Positions 1 to 8,637 of a stretch of 64,000 nt of DNA are shown here, in pieces. Source of the DNA: an uncultured Lachnospiraceae bacterium (GTDB lineage: Bacteria > Bacillota > Clostridia > Lachnospirales > Lachnospiraceae); contig OMUU01000034.1 in the NCBI GenBank assembly GCA_900314295.1, positions 23,335-87,334 on the forward strand. The letters run 5' to 3'. Within the stretch, counting starts at the first letter, position 1; every line of letters starts with the position of its first letter. Under the pieces are notes generated by a model. That model had not been told where the DNA came from and did not search any database. It was given only the letters and a program-made list of their open reading frames with translations. A program made the position numbers and the translations under genes.

Positions 1-700
1 TCCCGACATTCTGCTCATTTACGGTTCCCTTTACCCGGTAATCTCCGGTTTTTATGATGGTGATATAAGAAGAATCCTGCGCATCCGAAGAAACCGATGT
101 GCCGTCATTGATGCTTTTAACAACGCCGTCCATCTGACTGGTCACCGTCGCGTTGTTGATGTTGTCCTGGAGCTTATGAATATCCTGCTGCTTGCTCTGG
201 ATCTCCAGCTGCTTCTGCTGCTGAGACAGCTGCTGCTCCTGAATCCGAATGGTATAATCCGCCTGATCGGCCGCAGCCGCCTTTGCCTTCTCTTTTGTCA
301 GCTGACTGATGGTCTGTCCCATGGAGGTATATTCATTATTCAGCCTTTGAAGATCAATATTCGCCTGATCGAGATCCTGCTGATATTTCGTTGTGTCGTA
401 CGTAAAAAGGGCGTCGCCCTTTTTCACCTCCTGTCCCACTGCGACCTTCAGGTCTTTCACCTCCGCGTCGGTGTTCTTATTCACAGACCAGGTCTCCTGG
501 GATTCTACAGTTCCCGCATAGCGGTTGTTCATACCGATGGCACCCGTGTCTGCCAGATTTGAGACTGTTTCCACATAAGCCACTTCCCCCGATTCGGAGT
601 CGTCATCATTTTTTCCCCCATGAAGACGCACACCTGTGAAAGCCACTGCCGCCGCGGCAGCAAGAATCAGTACCACAATGGCTGCCTTTTTCTTTTTCAT
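1..700 (-). CDS. HlyD/MacA-type efflux periplasmic adaptor (partial, runs off the left edge)
   Basis: The visible part holds an N-terminal Lys-rich stretch followed by one Ala/Val-rich membrane anchor or signal segment (about residues 2-22). An acidic linker, a short beta region containing EVKKGDALF (typical of the biotinyl-lipoyl-like fold), and a long Gln/Lys/Ala-rich coiled coil follow. The second lipoyl half begins near the window edge (DGVVKSINDGTS). This order is that of membrane-fusion adaptors that pair with MacB-type ABC exporters. The start ATG at 700 follows AAAGGAG at good spacing. The C-terminus and any partner transporter lie outside the window. Confidence 0.85.
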   Translation of the reverse strand, partial: MKKKKAAIVVLILAAAAAVAFTGVRLHGGKNDDDSESGEVAYVETVSNLADTGAIGMNNRYAGTVESQETWSVNKNTDAEVKDLKVAVGQEVKKGDALFTYDTTKYQQDLDQANIDLQRLNNEYTSMGQTISQLTKEKAKAAAADQADYTIRIQEQQLSQQQKQLEIQSKQQDIHKLQDNINNATVTSQMDGVVKSINDGTSVSSDAQDSSYITIIKTGDYRVKGTVNEQNVG

Positions 701-763
701 AAAACTCCTTTCTGCCTGCACAGACATTCTCTGAACTCTCATGAACAGATACCGTCTGCGCAC

Positions 764-895
764 TTAACATAAAAATATCGCAATACTCAGCTCCTCCATC
801 TCGAGAGCATGCGGCTCTCTCAATGTGGGGAATCCGTAATAAAGTCTCAAAATGCAGATCAAGACCATTGATCCTTCTGGCATCTTCCTCTTCAT
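764..895 (-). CDS. Possible 43-residue leader ORF upstream of the efflux adaptor
   Basis: The gap between the ABC permease gene and the adaptor contains an intact 43-codon frame that starts with MKRKMPEG and ends FLC. It has no clear ribosome binding site in front of the first ATG; internal ATGs at codons 5 and 10 have purine-rich sequence close upstream. A 6-bp stem with a 5-nt loop (GAGAGC/GCTCTC) lies inside the frame. It could be a regulatory upstream ORF for the adaptor operon or a chance frame. I do not recognise the peptide. Confidence 0.2.
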   Translation of the reverse strand: MKRKMPEGSMVLICILRLYYGFPTLREPHALEMEELSIAIFLC

Positions 896-948
896 TTTAT
901 CACAACAAATTGTCAGAATATAGCTCTCTTCGTAATTATATTGAGAAT

Positions 949-3204
949 TTAATTTGATATCCTGAAGTCTTTCAAAATATTTTTTGTCTCTCTACCCAGG
1001 CGAATATTTTCATCTCTCGTATCCTGTGTCCCAGCGTAGGTAATCATCAGATAACAATACCCACTTTCTGCGTACATCTGATTTCCACGAATCTGGTGAA
1101 CCCCTTTTAATATTTCCGCTATTTTCTCCGGATCGCTGACCACATAGGTTCCTTCTTCATTATCAATCTGAATCGATAGGATTTCGCTTTTTTTGTTTTC
1201 TCCACCTGTTCCCGTCGTTTCTCCTGATAATGTCGGAACGGATTTTTTCTCTTCATCCAGAACAATCTCATGATCACGCAGGAAATCCAGCGTCTTCGTG
1301 TATTCCGGATAGATGTACAGCGACTGGATCGAAATCTGGCTGTCCGGATCGGTAATCCCCATATTCCAGTCCTCGGGAGTGAATTCAAGAGAACCCAGCG
1401 GTGTTTCTTTTTCCATCGCCGATACATCCATGGCATCCATATCCCAGGACAGGCAGCGGAGCAGCTCATGGATTTCCTTTCCCGAAAGCTCCGGCGTTGT
1501 TCCCGGACCGTCCTCTACTTTCCAGGGCACAACCTTTACTTCCTGAACAGCAGAAGCCCTCAGATAATTTGCCGGATACGCCTGCTTCCTCCAGGCCGCG
1601 TCCTTTGAAAGCTCCCTCATTGCCTTTTGAATGGTTTTCTCCGGCAGACGGTACTGCCGGTACCGTACGCTTCCGTCCTTCATCCGGAACAATACGCTTA
1701 CACCCGGTTCAAAACTGTCCGTATCCTCATCCGAGAGATGCCGGATCCCCGCTTCTGCCAGAGCATAGATGGGCTGAAAATTATGGGTTTCGGAATTCTT
1801 CAGAACAGAAGAAATATTTTCTGTCTCGTAGGAATATTTTCCAACCTCGTTTATCCCGTCGTTATTGGTAAGCATGGCCATGGAGATAATCTCTTCCTGC
1901 CGCGGCAGCCAGGTATCATACCCAAACGGATTCAGGAGCAGTACACCGATGAATGCGGCGGTACCTCCCATCGTCACCAGAAGGGATATCCAGTGGCTCA
2001 CAGCATTCTTCAAATCTCTGCTGTAGATAAATTCGATAGCAGCATTTACGAGGAACGCACCAATCAGAGAAAAAAACATCCAGCTCACATTCCGGGCATC
2101 CGTATATCTTGAAAATACATAGCCCAGAAGAACACCTGCCGGAATGCTGACCATGATCTTGATCACAAGACCGAAGGTTTGATTCGTCAACGCACATTCT
2201 GCTGCCTCCGAAGGTCTTCTCTTATACAGAAACATTCCCGCAAGAAAAGCAAGTATGATATAAGCAGCCAATACCAGAGCAGCAAGCAGGCTGCTGCCTG
2301 CGAAACCGGGAGCAGGCATGCCTAAGATGGATTTCAACCACTTCTGTGGAAGAATCATTACAGAAAGCGGAGAGAGCAGCCACCCGATCCACCCTCCAAA
2401 ATCCGTAAGGGAACTGTAGGTTTCAAATCTCTCAAGAATGAGACTTCGGATCACTTCAAAACAGACCGGCCCGTATCCCAGGAAAAACAGGCTTACCAGA
2501 ATTCCGGTCAAAAGCCTTCCCGTGAGAACCATTGCCAGGACACAGATCCCGTAAACCGCCGTGAATGCCAGAAGATACAGCAGCACCGCCCTGCATACGG
2601 TTTTCAGCCCCGCGGCAGTCAAAAGTCCATACACTCCCCCGACGGCAAAATATGCCACCCATACGTTGATCAGCCACGGCACTGCCGCGCAGACCCATCC
2701 GGCGGCAAACTGCAGACGATACAGACGGCTGCGGGTAAATGCCAGCGTATGATAAAAATCTGTCCGCTCTCTGGAATCCAGATAATAGAATACGGTGCAT
2801 GCACAGAGAATAGCCGCAATCGGGATCGATACGATCGTCAGAACGTCTCTGCTTCCAAGAGCAGACAACAGGGTATCCATTCTCAGCGCGTGCAGAGCCT
2901 GCGTATAATTCTGTCCTTCCTCCACATAAAAATTGACGGCGTTCATCGACACAAAAAGGCGCACCGGATACAGGAGAAAGGCCACCACCATAATCAAAAC
3001 CGGAAGCCAGTAGGAGATACTGATCTCCCGGAAAAGGAAGCGGCGTCCGGAAATCATCGCTTGAAAACGGTTAGAGTCATTGCCCTTTCTTCCGGATGGG
3101 TTCCCGCGGCCTCTCTTCCGATATCTAAGATCCTTTTTCTCATCTTTTGTCCCGGATGAATTCTGTCCGTTTTTCTGACTAGCCCCGAATGCTGTGTGCG
3201 TCAT
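949..3204 (-). CDS. Multi-spanning ABC transporter permease of a YtrA-regulated operon
   Basis: This is a 751-residue membrane protein. A hydrophilic N-terminus of about 50 residues is followed by roughly a dozen hydrophobic segments, including an ABC-2-like region with FYHTLAFTRSRLYRLQ. The last 250-300 residues are a soluble extracytoplasmic or C-terminal domain. The ATG at 3204 is preferred over an upstream in-frame start because GGAGGTG stands 8 nt before it. It overlaps the end of the ABC ATPase gene by 26 nt, so the two are translationally coupled. The substrate is unknown; related Bacillota operons are often linked to envelope stress or antimicrobial peptide tolerance, but nothing here proves that. 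Confidence 0.8.
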   Translation of the reverse strand: MTHTAFGASQKNGQNSSGTKDEKKDLRYRKRGRGNPSGRKGNDSNRFQAMISGRRFLFREISISYWLPVLIMVVAFLLYPVRLFVSMNAVNFYVEEGQNYTQALHALRMDTLLSALGSRDVLTIVSIPIAAILCACTVFYYLDSRERTDFYHTLAFTRSRLYRLQFAAGWVCAAVPWLINVWVAYFAVGGVYGLLTAAGLKTVCRAVLLYLLAFTAVYGICVLAMVLTGRLLTGILVSLFFLGYGPVCFEVIRSLILERFETYSSLTDFGGWIGWLLSPLSVMILPQKWLKSILGMPAPGFAGSSLLAALVLAAYIILAFLAGMFLYKRRPSEAAECALTNQTFGLVIKIMVSIPAGVLLGYVFSRYTDARNVSWMFFSLIGAFLVNAAIEFIYSRDLKNAVSHWISLLVTMGGTAAFIGVLLLNPFGYDTWLPRQEEIISMAMLTNNDGINEVGKYSYETENISSVLKNSETHNFQPIYALAEAGIRHLSDEDTDSFEPGVSVLFRMKDGSVRYRQYRLPEKTIQKAMRELSKDAAWRKQAYPANYLRASAVQEVKVVPWKVEDGPGTTPELSGKEIHELLRCLSWDMDAMDVSAMEKETPLGSLEFTPEDWNMGITDPDSQISIQSLYIYPEYTKTLDFLRDHEIVLDEEKKSVPTLSGETTGTGGENKKSEILSIQIDNEEGTYVVSDPEKIAEILKGVHQIRGNQMYAESGYCYLMITYAGTQDTRDENIRLGRETKNILKDFRISN

Positions 3205-4081
3205 ATCCGGCCACCTCCGTTTCCGTAATGAAAATTTCCTCAAGAGTCAGCGGAAGGTTTTCCACAAAAACAGGATTCATCCGTTCAATCGGCTCCATGA
3301 CATCCTGATAGGTTCCCCTTGCAACAATCGTTAATATGGAGCCTCTCTTTTCACTCAGAATAATATCCAGCTTTGTCTTTAATTCCTCCTCCATCAACGG
3401 ATCCCGGAGAACCACCTGCACCTTCTGCATATTGAATTTCATGTCATCCAGCGCCCTGGAAAGAAGCAGGCCTCCCTTATGAAGCAGACCCACATGATCG
3501 CAAATATCCTCCAGCTCTCTCAGATTGTGCGAAGCAATCACCGGCACAAAATCCCGGTCAAGAATCTCCGCGGCAAGAAGTCCCTTCACAGCCTGACGGA
3601 TCACCGGATCAAGGCCGTCAAACGTCTCATCACAGAGCAGATACTTTGTGTTGGAGCAGATACCCAGGAAAAGCGAGAGCTGCTTTTTCATCCCCTTTGA
3701 AAATGTATGAACCCTTCGCCGTTCTTCAAGCCCGGCCTTTTTCAGAAAGTCCAGAAACCGTTTCTCGCGAAACTCCGGGTAAACAATCTCCCAGGTCTTC
3801 ATCATGGAAAGCGGTGTGGCGTTGACCGGGAAATATCCGACATCCGGAATGAAGCAGATCTTCGCCTTGCTCTCCGGATTGTCCCAAACCGGCATTCCGT
3901 CAATCAGGATCTCACCGCTATCCTGTTTCAGAACGCCTGCCGCCAGCCGGAGCAGCGTACTCTTCCCCGCTCCGTTCGTCCCGACCAGGCCGAAAACCTC
4001 GCCCTCGGAAATACTCGCGGTAATATCATGCAGCGCGGGAACATCCTGAAATTTTTTTGACACATTCTTCAGTTTAATCAT
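3179..4081 (-). CDS. ABC transporter ATP-binding protein
   Basis: This 300-residue protein has a Walker A motif GTNGAGKST, an ABC signature region that reads FSKGMKKQLSL, a Walker B region with LLCDETFDGLD, and a switch histidine (ASHN). It has the usual 70-residue C-terminal extension seen in YtrB/EcsA-like ATPases. The ATG at 4081 overlaps the GntR gene stop by 8 nt and has GGAGGGG upstream. It should energise the permease encoded directly downstream. Confidence 0.9.
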   Translation of the reverse strand: MIKLKNVSKKFQDVPALHDITASISEGEVFGLVGTNGAGKSTLLRLAAGVLKQDSGEILIDGMPVWDNPESKAKICFIPDVGYFPVNATPLSMMKTWEIVYPEFREKRFLDFLKKAGLEERRRVHTFSKGMKKQLSLFLGICSNTKYLLCDETFDGLDPVIRQAVKGLLAAEILDRDFVPVIASHNLRELEDICDHVGLLHKGGLLLSRALDDMKFNMQKVQVVLRDPLMEEELKTKLDIILSEKRGSILTIVARGTYQDVMEPIERMNPVFVENLPLTLEEIFITETEVAGYDAHSIRG

Positions 4082-4451
4082 GGTCGTCCCCTCCATAAAC
4101 CTCATCAATAAGCATCAAACAGCTCTGCCGGCTGACGCCGATCTCTTTTCCTTCCTTTAAAGACGCTTTCAGGCCTTCCTTCCAAAGGCTTCGTTTCTGC
4201 TCCGCCAGAGAAGAATAATTTCCGGAGACAAAATTTCCTCTTCCCTTTACCGTATAGATATACCCGTCCTTTTCCAGGGAAGCATATGCCTTCTGAATGG
4301 TGTTGGGATTGATGGACAATTCCTGTGCCATCTGCCGGACAGAAGGAATCTTCTCATCCGGCTGCAGAACCCCTTTAATAATCAGCATCTCATAGTATGA
4401 GATGATCTGCTCATAAATCGGGCGCCGGTCCTGATAATCAATCGAAACCAA
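4074..4451 (-). CDS. GntR-family regulator, YtrA subfamily
   Basis: This 125-residue regulator has an N-terminal winged helix (PIYEQIISYYEMLIIKG, then IPSVRQMAQELSINPNT) and only a short C-terminal helical dimerisation tail, which is the YtrA layout. It is the first gene of the regulator-ATPase-permease operon. A near-perfect inverted repeat covers the -10 box of its own promoter, so negative autoregulation is likely. The inducing signal is unknown. Confidence 0.9.
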   Translation of the reverse strand: MVSIDYQDRRPIYEQIISYYEMLIIKGVLQPDEKIPSVRQMAQELSINPNTIQKAYASLEKDGYIYTVKGRGNFVSGNYSSLAEQKRSLWKEGLKASLKEGKEIGVSRQSCLMLIDEVYGGDDHD

Positions 4452-4519
4452 ATTCTGACCTCCTTCCGCACTCTGTATATTCCCGCTGTCTTATCCGGAT
4501 CATTATAGAGCGGTGTGTA

Positions 4520-4533
4520 TATAGTGTACTATA
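4520..4533. promoter_or_regulatory. Operator-like inverted repeat (TATAGT-GT-ACTATA)
   Basis: Two 6-bp arms separated by 2 nt overlap the -10 box of the ytr-type promoter. An outer pair GTGTAT (4515-4520) and ATACAC (4541-4546) nests around it. Position and symmetry suit a dimeric GntR/YtrA binding site. Binding by the adjacent regulator is inferred. Confidence 0.65.
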
Positions 4534-4556
4534 TTGCATAATACACTCCCTGTCAA
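4528..4556 (-). promoter_or_regulatory. Sigma-A-type promoter of the YtrA/ABC operon
   Basis: On the minus strand TTGACA and TATAGT are separated by exactly 17 nt, about 75 nt before the regulator start codon. The -35 box lies immediately beyond the aspS terminator. Confidence 0.8.
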
Positions 4557-4557
4557 G

Positions 4558-4600
4558 AAAAAGCTTCCGTCCGGCGATATGTGCCGATCGAAAGCTTTTT
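4558..4600 (-). terminator. Rho-independent terminator of aspS
   Basis: Arms AAAAAGCTT and AAGCTTTTT enclose a further CGGC/GCCG stem and sit 8 nt after the aspS stop codon. The 3' arm ends in five T residues on the minus strand. Confidence 0.75.
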
Positions 4601-4607
4601 CAACCAA

Positions 4608-6398
4608 TTATTCTTCTTCCGGAACTTCCAGTCCCAGCTCATCCAGCTGCTTCGGATCCACTCTCGACGGAGCCTCCGTCATCAGATCCGACGCGTCCTT
4701 CACCTTCGGGAAGGCGATCACGTCACGAATGGTATCGGCCTCTGCCATAAGCATAACCAGACGGTCCAGTCCATAGGCCAGTCCCGCGTGCGGCGGCACT
4801 CCATATTTGAACGCCGTCAGCAGGAACTTGAAATTATCCCAAGCGCGTTCCTTCGTAAAGCCGAGCACCTCGAACATCTTTTCCTGAATATCATTCTGAT
4901 GAATCCGGACGGAGCCTCCGCCGATTTCATTTCCGTTCAGCGTGATATCATACGCTTTCGCGCGTACAGAACCCGGATCGGAATCAATCCTGCTCCAGTC
5001 TTCTTCCATCGGCATGGTGAAGGGATGATGCATCGCCATAAAGCGGTTCTCCTCATCCGACCACTCCAGAAGCGGGAATTCGACGATCCACAGGAACCGG
5101 AAGTCGTCCTTCCGCGTGAGTTCCAGCTCGTCCCTGAAATGAAGACGAAGCTGACCGAGCACGTTCCACACAATTTTGTTGCGGTCCGCCGCAAAAATCA
5201 GAAGATCGCCCTTTTCTCCGCGCATTGCCCCGATCAGCGATTTCTCCTGTTCTTCGGTCATGAATTTTGCAAAGGAAGATTTGACGGATCCATCCTCCTT
5301 CAGCTGAATATAGGCGAGACCGCCGGCGCCCATCCCTTTTGCCATTTCCACAAGCTTGTCGATCTGCTTGCGTCCCATATTGCCCTGCCCCTTCACGTTT
5401 ATGCCGCGCACGGAACCGTCCTTCAGGGAGAGAGCATTCCGGAATACCGGAAATTCAAAATCTTTTACAACCTCTGAAACATCTACCAGCTCCAGGCCGA
5501 ACCGGATATCCGGCTTGTCCGAACCGAAGCGGTTCATCGCCTCAATCCAGGGCATTCTCGGAATCGGCGTGGGAACATCGACATTGAGCGTTTTCTTGAA
5601 CAGATACTTCAGATATCTCTCATTGACGTCAATGACATCGTCCACATCCACGAAGGAGAGCTCCATATCGATCTGCGTAAACTCCGGCTGACGATCCGCG
5701 CGAAGATCCTCGTCACGGAAGCATCTTGCCAGCTGAATGTAACGGTCGTATCCCGAACACATCAGAAGCTGCTTGAACAGCTGCGGAGACTGCGGAAGCG
5801 CATAAAAGCTTCCGGGATGAATGCGGCTCGGAACGAGATAATCACGGGCGCCTTCCGGTGTGCTCTTGCCAAGCATCGGCGTCTCAATCTCCATAAAGCC
5901 TTCCTTATGGAAAAACTCACGGGTATAATATGCGACATCCGAACGGAGCTTCATGTTTCTCTGCAGATCCGGGCGCCGGAGATCAAGATACCGATGGGTC
6001 AGGCGGATCTCATCCTTCGTCTTGCTGTTTTCCTCAATCGGGAAAGGCGGTGTCTCCGACTCTGCCAGGATTCTCAGGTAATTCACCAGAACCTCCAGCG
6101 AGCCGGTCGCAAGTCTCTCATTGACTGCTCCCTCCCGTTTCCGGACTGTCCCCCGGACCGCGATCACAAATTCAGAGCGTAGCTTTGTTGCTTTCGCAAA
6201 GCACTCCTCCTCTGTCTCCTTACTGTCGAAAATCAGCTGCATGATACCGGAACGATCCCGAAGGTCCACGAAAATAATGCCGCCCTTATTGCGGCTCTTC
6301 TGCACCCATCCCATCAGAGTCACTTCGCTGCCGATCATTTCTGCAGTAACTTCAGCGGCCCTGCAAGTCCGTTTCATTCCTTTCATACTCTCCGCCAT
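4608..6398 (-). CDS. aspS: Aspartyl-tRNA synthetase
   Basis: This 596-residue class II synthetase charges tRNA-Asp in the cytoplasm. An N-terminal OB-fold domain (VTLMGWVQKSRNKGGIIFVD) is followed by motif 2 (FRDEDLRADRQPEFTQID), the bacterial GAD insertion domain, and motif 3 (GLAYGLDRLVMLM). Length and order match bacterial AspRS of the long type. The start at 6398 has AAGGAG 11 nt upstream. It lies about 150 nt downstream of hisS, a pairing common in Bacillota. No T-box leader was seen between the two genes. The sequence does not show whether it is discriminating or also charges tRNA-Asn. Confidence 0.96.
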   Translation of the reverse strand: MAESMKGMKRTCRAAEVTAEMIGSEVTLMGWVQKSRNKGGIIFVDLRDRSGIMQLIFDSKETEEECFAKATKLRSEFVIAVRGTVRKREGAVNERLATGSLEVLVNYLRILAESETPPFPIEENSKTKDEIRLTHRYLDLRRPDLQRNMKLRSDVAYYTREFFHKEGFMEIETPMLGKSTPEGARDYLVPSRIHPGSFYALPQSPQLFKQLLMCSGYDRYIQLARCFRDEDLRADRQPEFTQIDMELSFVDVDDVIDVNERYLKYLFKKTLNVDVPTPIPRMPWIEAMNRFGSDKPDIRFGLELVDVSEVVKDFEFPVFRNALSLKDGSVRGINVKGQGNMGRKQIDKLVEMAKGMGAGGLAYIQLKEDGSVKSSFAKFMTEEQEKSLIGAMRGEKGDLLIFAADRNKIVWNVLGQLRLHFRDELELTRKDDFRFLWIVEFPLLEWSDEENRFMAMHHPFTMPMEEDWSRIDSDPGSVRAKAYDITLNGNEIGGGSVRIHQNDIQEKMFEVLGFTKERAWDNFKFLLTAFKYGVPPHAGLAYGLDRLVMLMAEADTIRDVIAFPKVKDASDLMTEAPSRVDPKQLDELGLEVPEEE

Positions 6399-6547
6399 GG
6401 TGTATTGTCTCCTTATCCTCTATTATAACTGATTTATAACCATTATTGATCTGCCTGTCAAAAAGCCTTCTGTATCCAGATAGCGTCAATCGTAGACAGA
6501 AATTTCCAGAACCATCTGTCTTAGCATCACTGACTGTTAAAGGATAA

Positions 6548-7798
6548 TCATTCGGCAAAAACTTCTTCTATTTCCGTATATCCCTCTGCCGCAAGCTGCT
6601 CCTTCTGGAATTTTTTGTTTTTCTTCATGACCAGAAGATTCACGGTCTTACCCTCCGCTCTTTCCTGCATGGCCTTGCGGACGGTCTCCTGAATCTGCTC
6701 ACCGGAGCACTTCTTCTCGATGAGATACGCTTTCTTTGCAGCGGAGCCAGGAACCTTATATCCCCTTTCCAGAAGAAGCATAACAATTCTCTCAAACCCG
6801 ACGGAAAAGCCGACCGCAGGCACCGGCTGACCGATAAACTTTCCAACCATCTCGTCATATCTTCCGCCGCCGCCGACAGACCCGCCATATTCATCCATGG
6901 ATATCTCGAAGATCGGGCCCGTGTAATAGGACATGCCGCGCACAAGCGTCGGGTCGAACTTCATGCGGAACTCCGCAGTTTTAACCGCGTCAACGCTGTT
7001 CATGATCGTGATCAGGCCGTCTGCGTATTCCGGATCGAGGAATCCCGTCAGCTTCTCTTTTGCCATCTGCACACCCGCGGCATCCGGTGTGAGGATTCGG
7101 AACAGCTCCAGGTATTTATCGACAGATTCCCTGCCATATCCCGATTCCAGAAGTTCCTTTTCTACGCCATCCAGACCAATCTTGTCCATTTTATCGAGAA
7201 TGATAAACACCTCATCGTAGGACTCCTCCGGGAAGCCGCTGTACACCGCCATCGCCTTCAGGATGCGGCGGTCGTTGATGCGGATTGTGAAATTCCGGAA
7301 ATCCAGCTTGCCCAGCAATGTCGTCGTTGCCAGAATCAGCTCGATCTCCGCCAGGTTGGAGGCTTCTCCCAGGATGTCTATATCGCACTGTCTGAACTGG
7401 CGGAAGCGTCCTCTCTGCGGACGGTCTGCGCGGAAAACGTTTCCGGTCTGCAGGGCTTTAAACGGGCTCGGAAGCTCATTGGCATTGTTCGCATAAAAAC
7501 GTGACAGCGGAAGAGTCAGATCATACCGAAGGCCGCCGTCCACCAGATCCTGCTCGGATTTTGCCTCCGAAAGTTTAAGCTTTTCTCCTCTTTTCAGGAT
7601 CTTGAAGATCAGCTTTTCGTTTTCACCGCCCTGCTTGCTGTTCAGATTTTCTATATGTTCCACACAGGGAGTCTCAATCGGCGTAAATCCGAACTTTGAA
7701 TATGTCTCGTTGATCAATCCGATTACATAATTGCGGATCTCCATCTCCTGCGGGAGAATATCCTTCATTCCGGTAACGGGTTTCTTGGTAAGCTTCAT
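6548..7798 (-). CDS. hisS: Histidyl-tRNA synthetase
   Basis: This 416-residue class II synthetase carries the HisRS motifs: motif 2 region FRADRPQRGRFRQFRQCD, the histidine A loop region LVRGMSYYTGPIFE, and motif 3 AVGFSVGFERIVMLL. A C-terminal anticodon-binding domain follows. The ATG at 7798 is chosen because it forms an ATGA overlap with the upstream HD-GYP gene; an in-frame TTG 12 nt earlier sits too close to its Shine-Dalgarno sequence. Expression is therefore probably coupled to the upstream gene. Confidence 0.95.
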   Translation of the reverse strand: MKLTKKPVTGMKDILPQEMEIRNYVIGLINETYSKFGFTPIETPCVEHIENLNSKQGGENEKLIFKILKRGEKLKLSEAKSEQDLVDGGLRYDLTLPLSRFYANNANELPSPFKALQTGNVFRADRPQRGRFRQFRQCDIDILGEASNLAEIELILATTTLLGKLDFRNFTIRINDRRILKAMAVYSGFPEESYDEVFIILDKMDKIGLDGVEKELLESGYGRESVDKYLELFRILTPDAAGVQMAKEKLTGFLDPEYADGLITIMNSVDAVKTAEFRMKFDPTLVRGMSYYTGPIFEISMDEYGGSVGGGGRYDEMVGKFIGQPVPAVGFSVGFERIVMLLLERGYKVPGSAAKKAYLIEKKCSGEQIQETVRKAMQERAEGKTVNLLVMKKNKKFQKEQLAAEGYTEIEEVFAE

Positions 7799-8628
7799 AA
7801 TTTTTTCCAAACTCCTCTCACTTCCGGCCGTACCTCAGGCATAGATATGCTGCCATCCGGACTCCTGTGCAGAACCCGCTGGAATGCCAGAAAAACTTTC
7901 AGGTTATATTTTTCGACTTCTTCGATCATCATTTTCATGGCGTTTTCCGGTGAAAACGCGCTGCGGTAAGGACGATCCTGAATCAATGCACAGAATACAT
8001 CACAGACACGGAGAATGCAAGCCCCAAGCGGTATATTGGCGCCTTCCAGGCTCTCCGGGTAACCGCTTCCGTCCATATTCTCATGATGGTATAGGACATC
8101 CCTGCAGATCTCTTCCGAAAAACCGTGACGCTTCAGAATGTCATATCCCACCCTCGGATGCTGCCGGACGGAATTCATCTCCTCCACCAGCATGGTATTT
8201 TTGCCCTCTGTCGCGCTGGAAATCTGCGCCTTGCCAATATCGTGGAAAAATCCCGCGACGATCAGGTCGTTGCACGCCTCGTCCGAAAGCCCCAGTTCAC
8301 GGCCCACCTCATAGGCGAGGCTGCTGACATTTTCTCCGTGCTCCAGCTGCTCAGACATCTTGGCGCCGAACAGGTGCCTTGAATTGCGATAAGAAGAGCG
8401 GCCCCCCTTTAACTGTGCGTCATCCTTATGCCGGGTATATGCCTTCTGCTTCTCTTGCTTTTTCTGACCGGTGGACGTTTTCTTCTTTTTCCCTGAATTC
8501 TTTTTCTGCGCCTTCTCTCCGTTTTCCTTACTCTCTATGATCTGTATCTTCTGTTTTTTCTTCGGATGGTTCTCTTTGCTTTTTTTGCTTCCTGTCCATT
8601 CTTTGGACCTGCTGTCTTTTTTCTTCAT
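7795..8628 (-). CDS. HD-GYP domain phosphohydrolase with a lysine-rich N-terminal tail
   Basis: Residues 1-70 are extremely rich in Lys with Ser, Gln and Glu and are probably disordered. From about residue 85 there is an HD domain with the HD pair at 129-130 (FFHDIGK) and the GYP signature HHENMDGSGYP at 181-191. That signature is typical of c-di-GMP phosphodiesterases or related cyclic-dinucleotide phosphohydrolases. There is no receiver or PAS domain. The gene is sandwiched between hemZ and hisS and overlaps hisS by 4 nt. The basic tail could bind nucleic acid or acidic partners, but this is speculation. Confidence 0.85.
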   Translation of the reverse strand: MKKKDSRSKEWTGSKKSKENHPKKKQKIQIIESKENGEKAQKKNSGKKKKTSTGQKKQEKQKAYTRHKDDAQLKGGRSSYRNSRHLFGAKMSEQLEHGENVSSLAYEVGRELGLSDEACNDLIVAGFFHDIGKAQISSATEGKNTMLVEEMNSVRQHPRVGYDILKRHGFSEEICRDVLYHHENMDGSGYPESLEGANIPLGACILRVCDVFCALIQDRPYRSAFSPENAMKMMIEEVEKYNLKVFLAFQRVLHRSPDGSISMPEVRPEVRGVWKKL

Positions 8629-8637
8629 ACAATATCT

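Noticed and set aside
4581-5477. A 298-codon plus-strand frame within aspS
   Set aside because: Antisense shadow of a conserved synthetase gene; no start signals.
6399-6547. Possible T-box leader before aspS
   Set aside because: No T-box sequence or specifier-loop arrangement could be seen, and the gap is too short for a full T-box.
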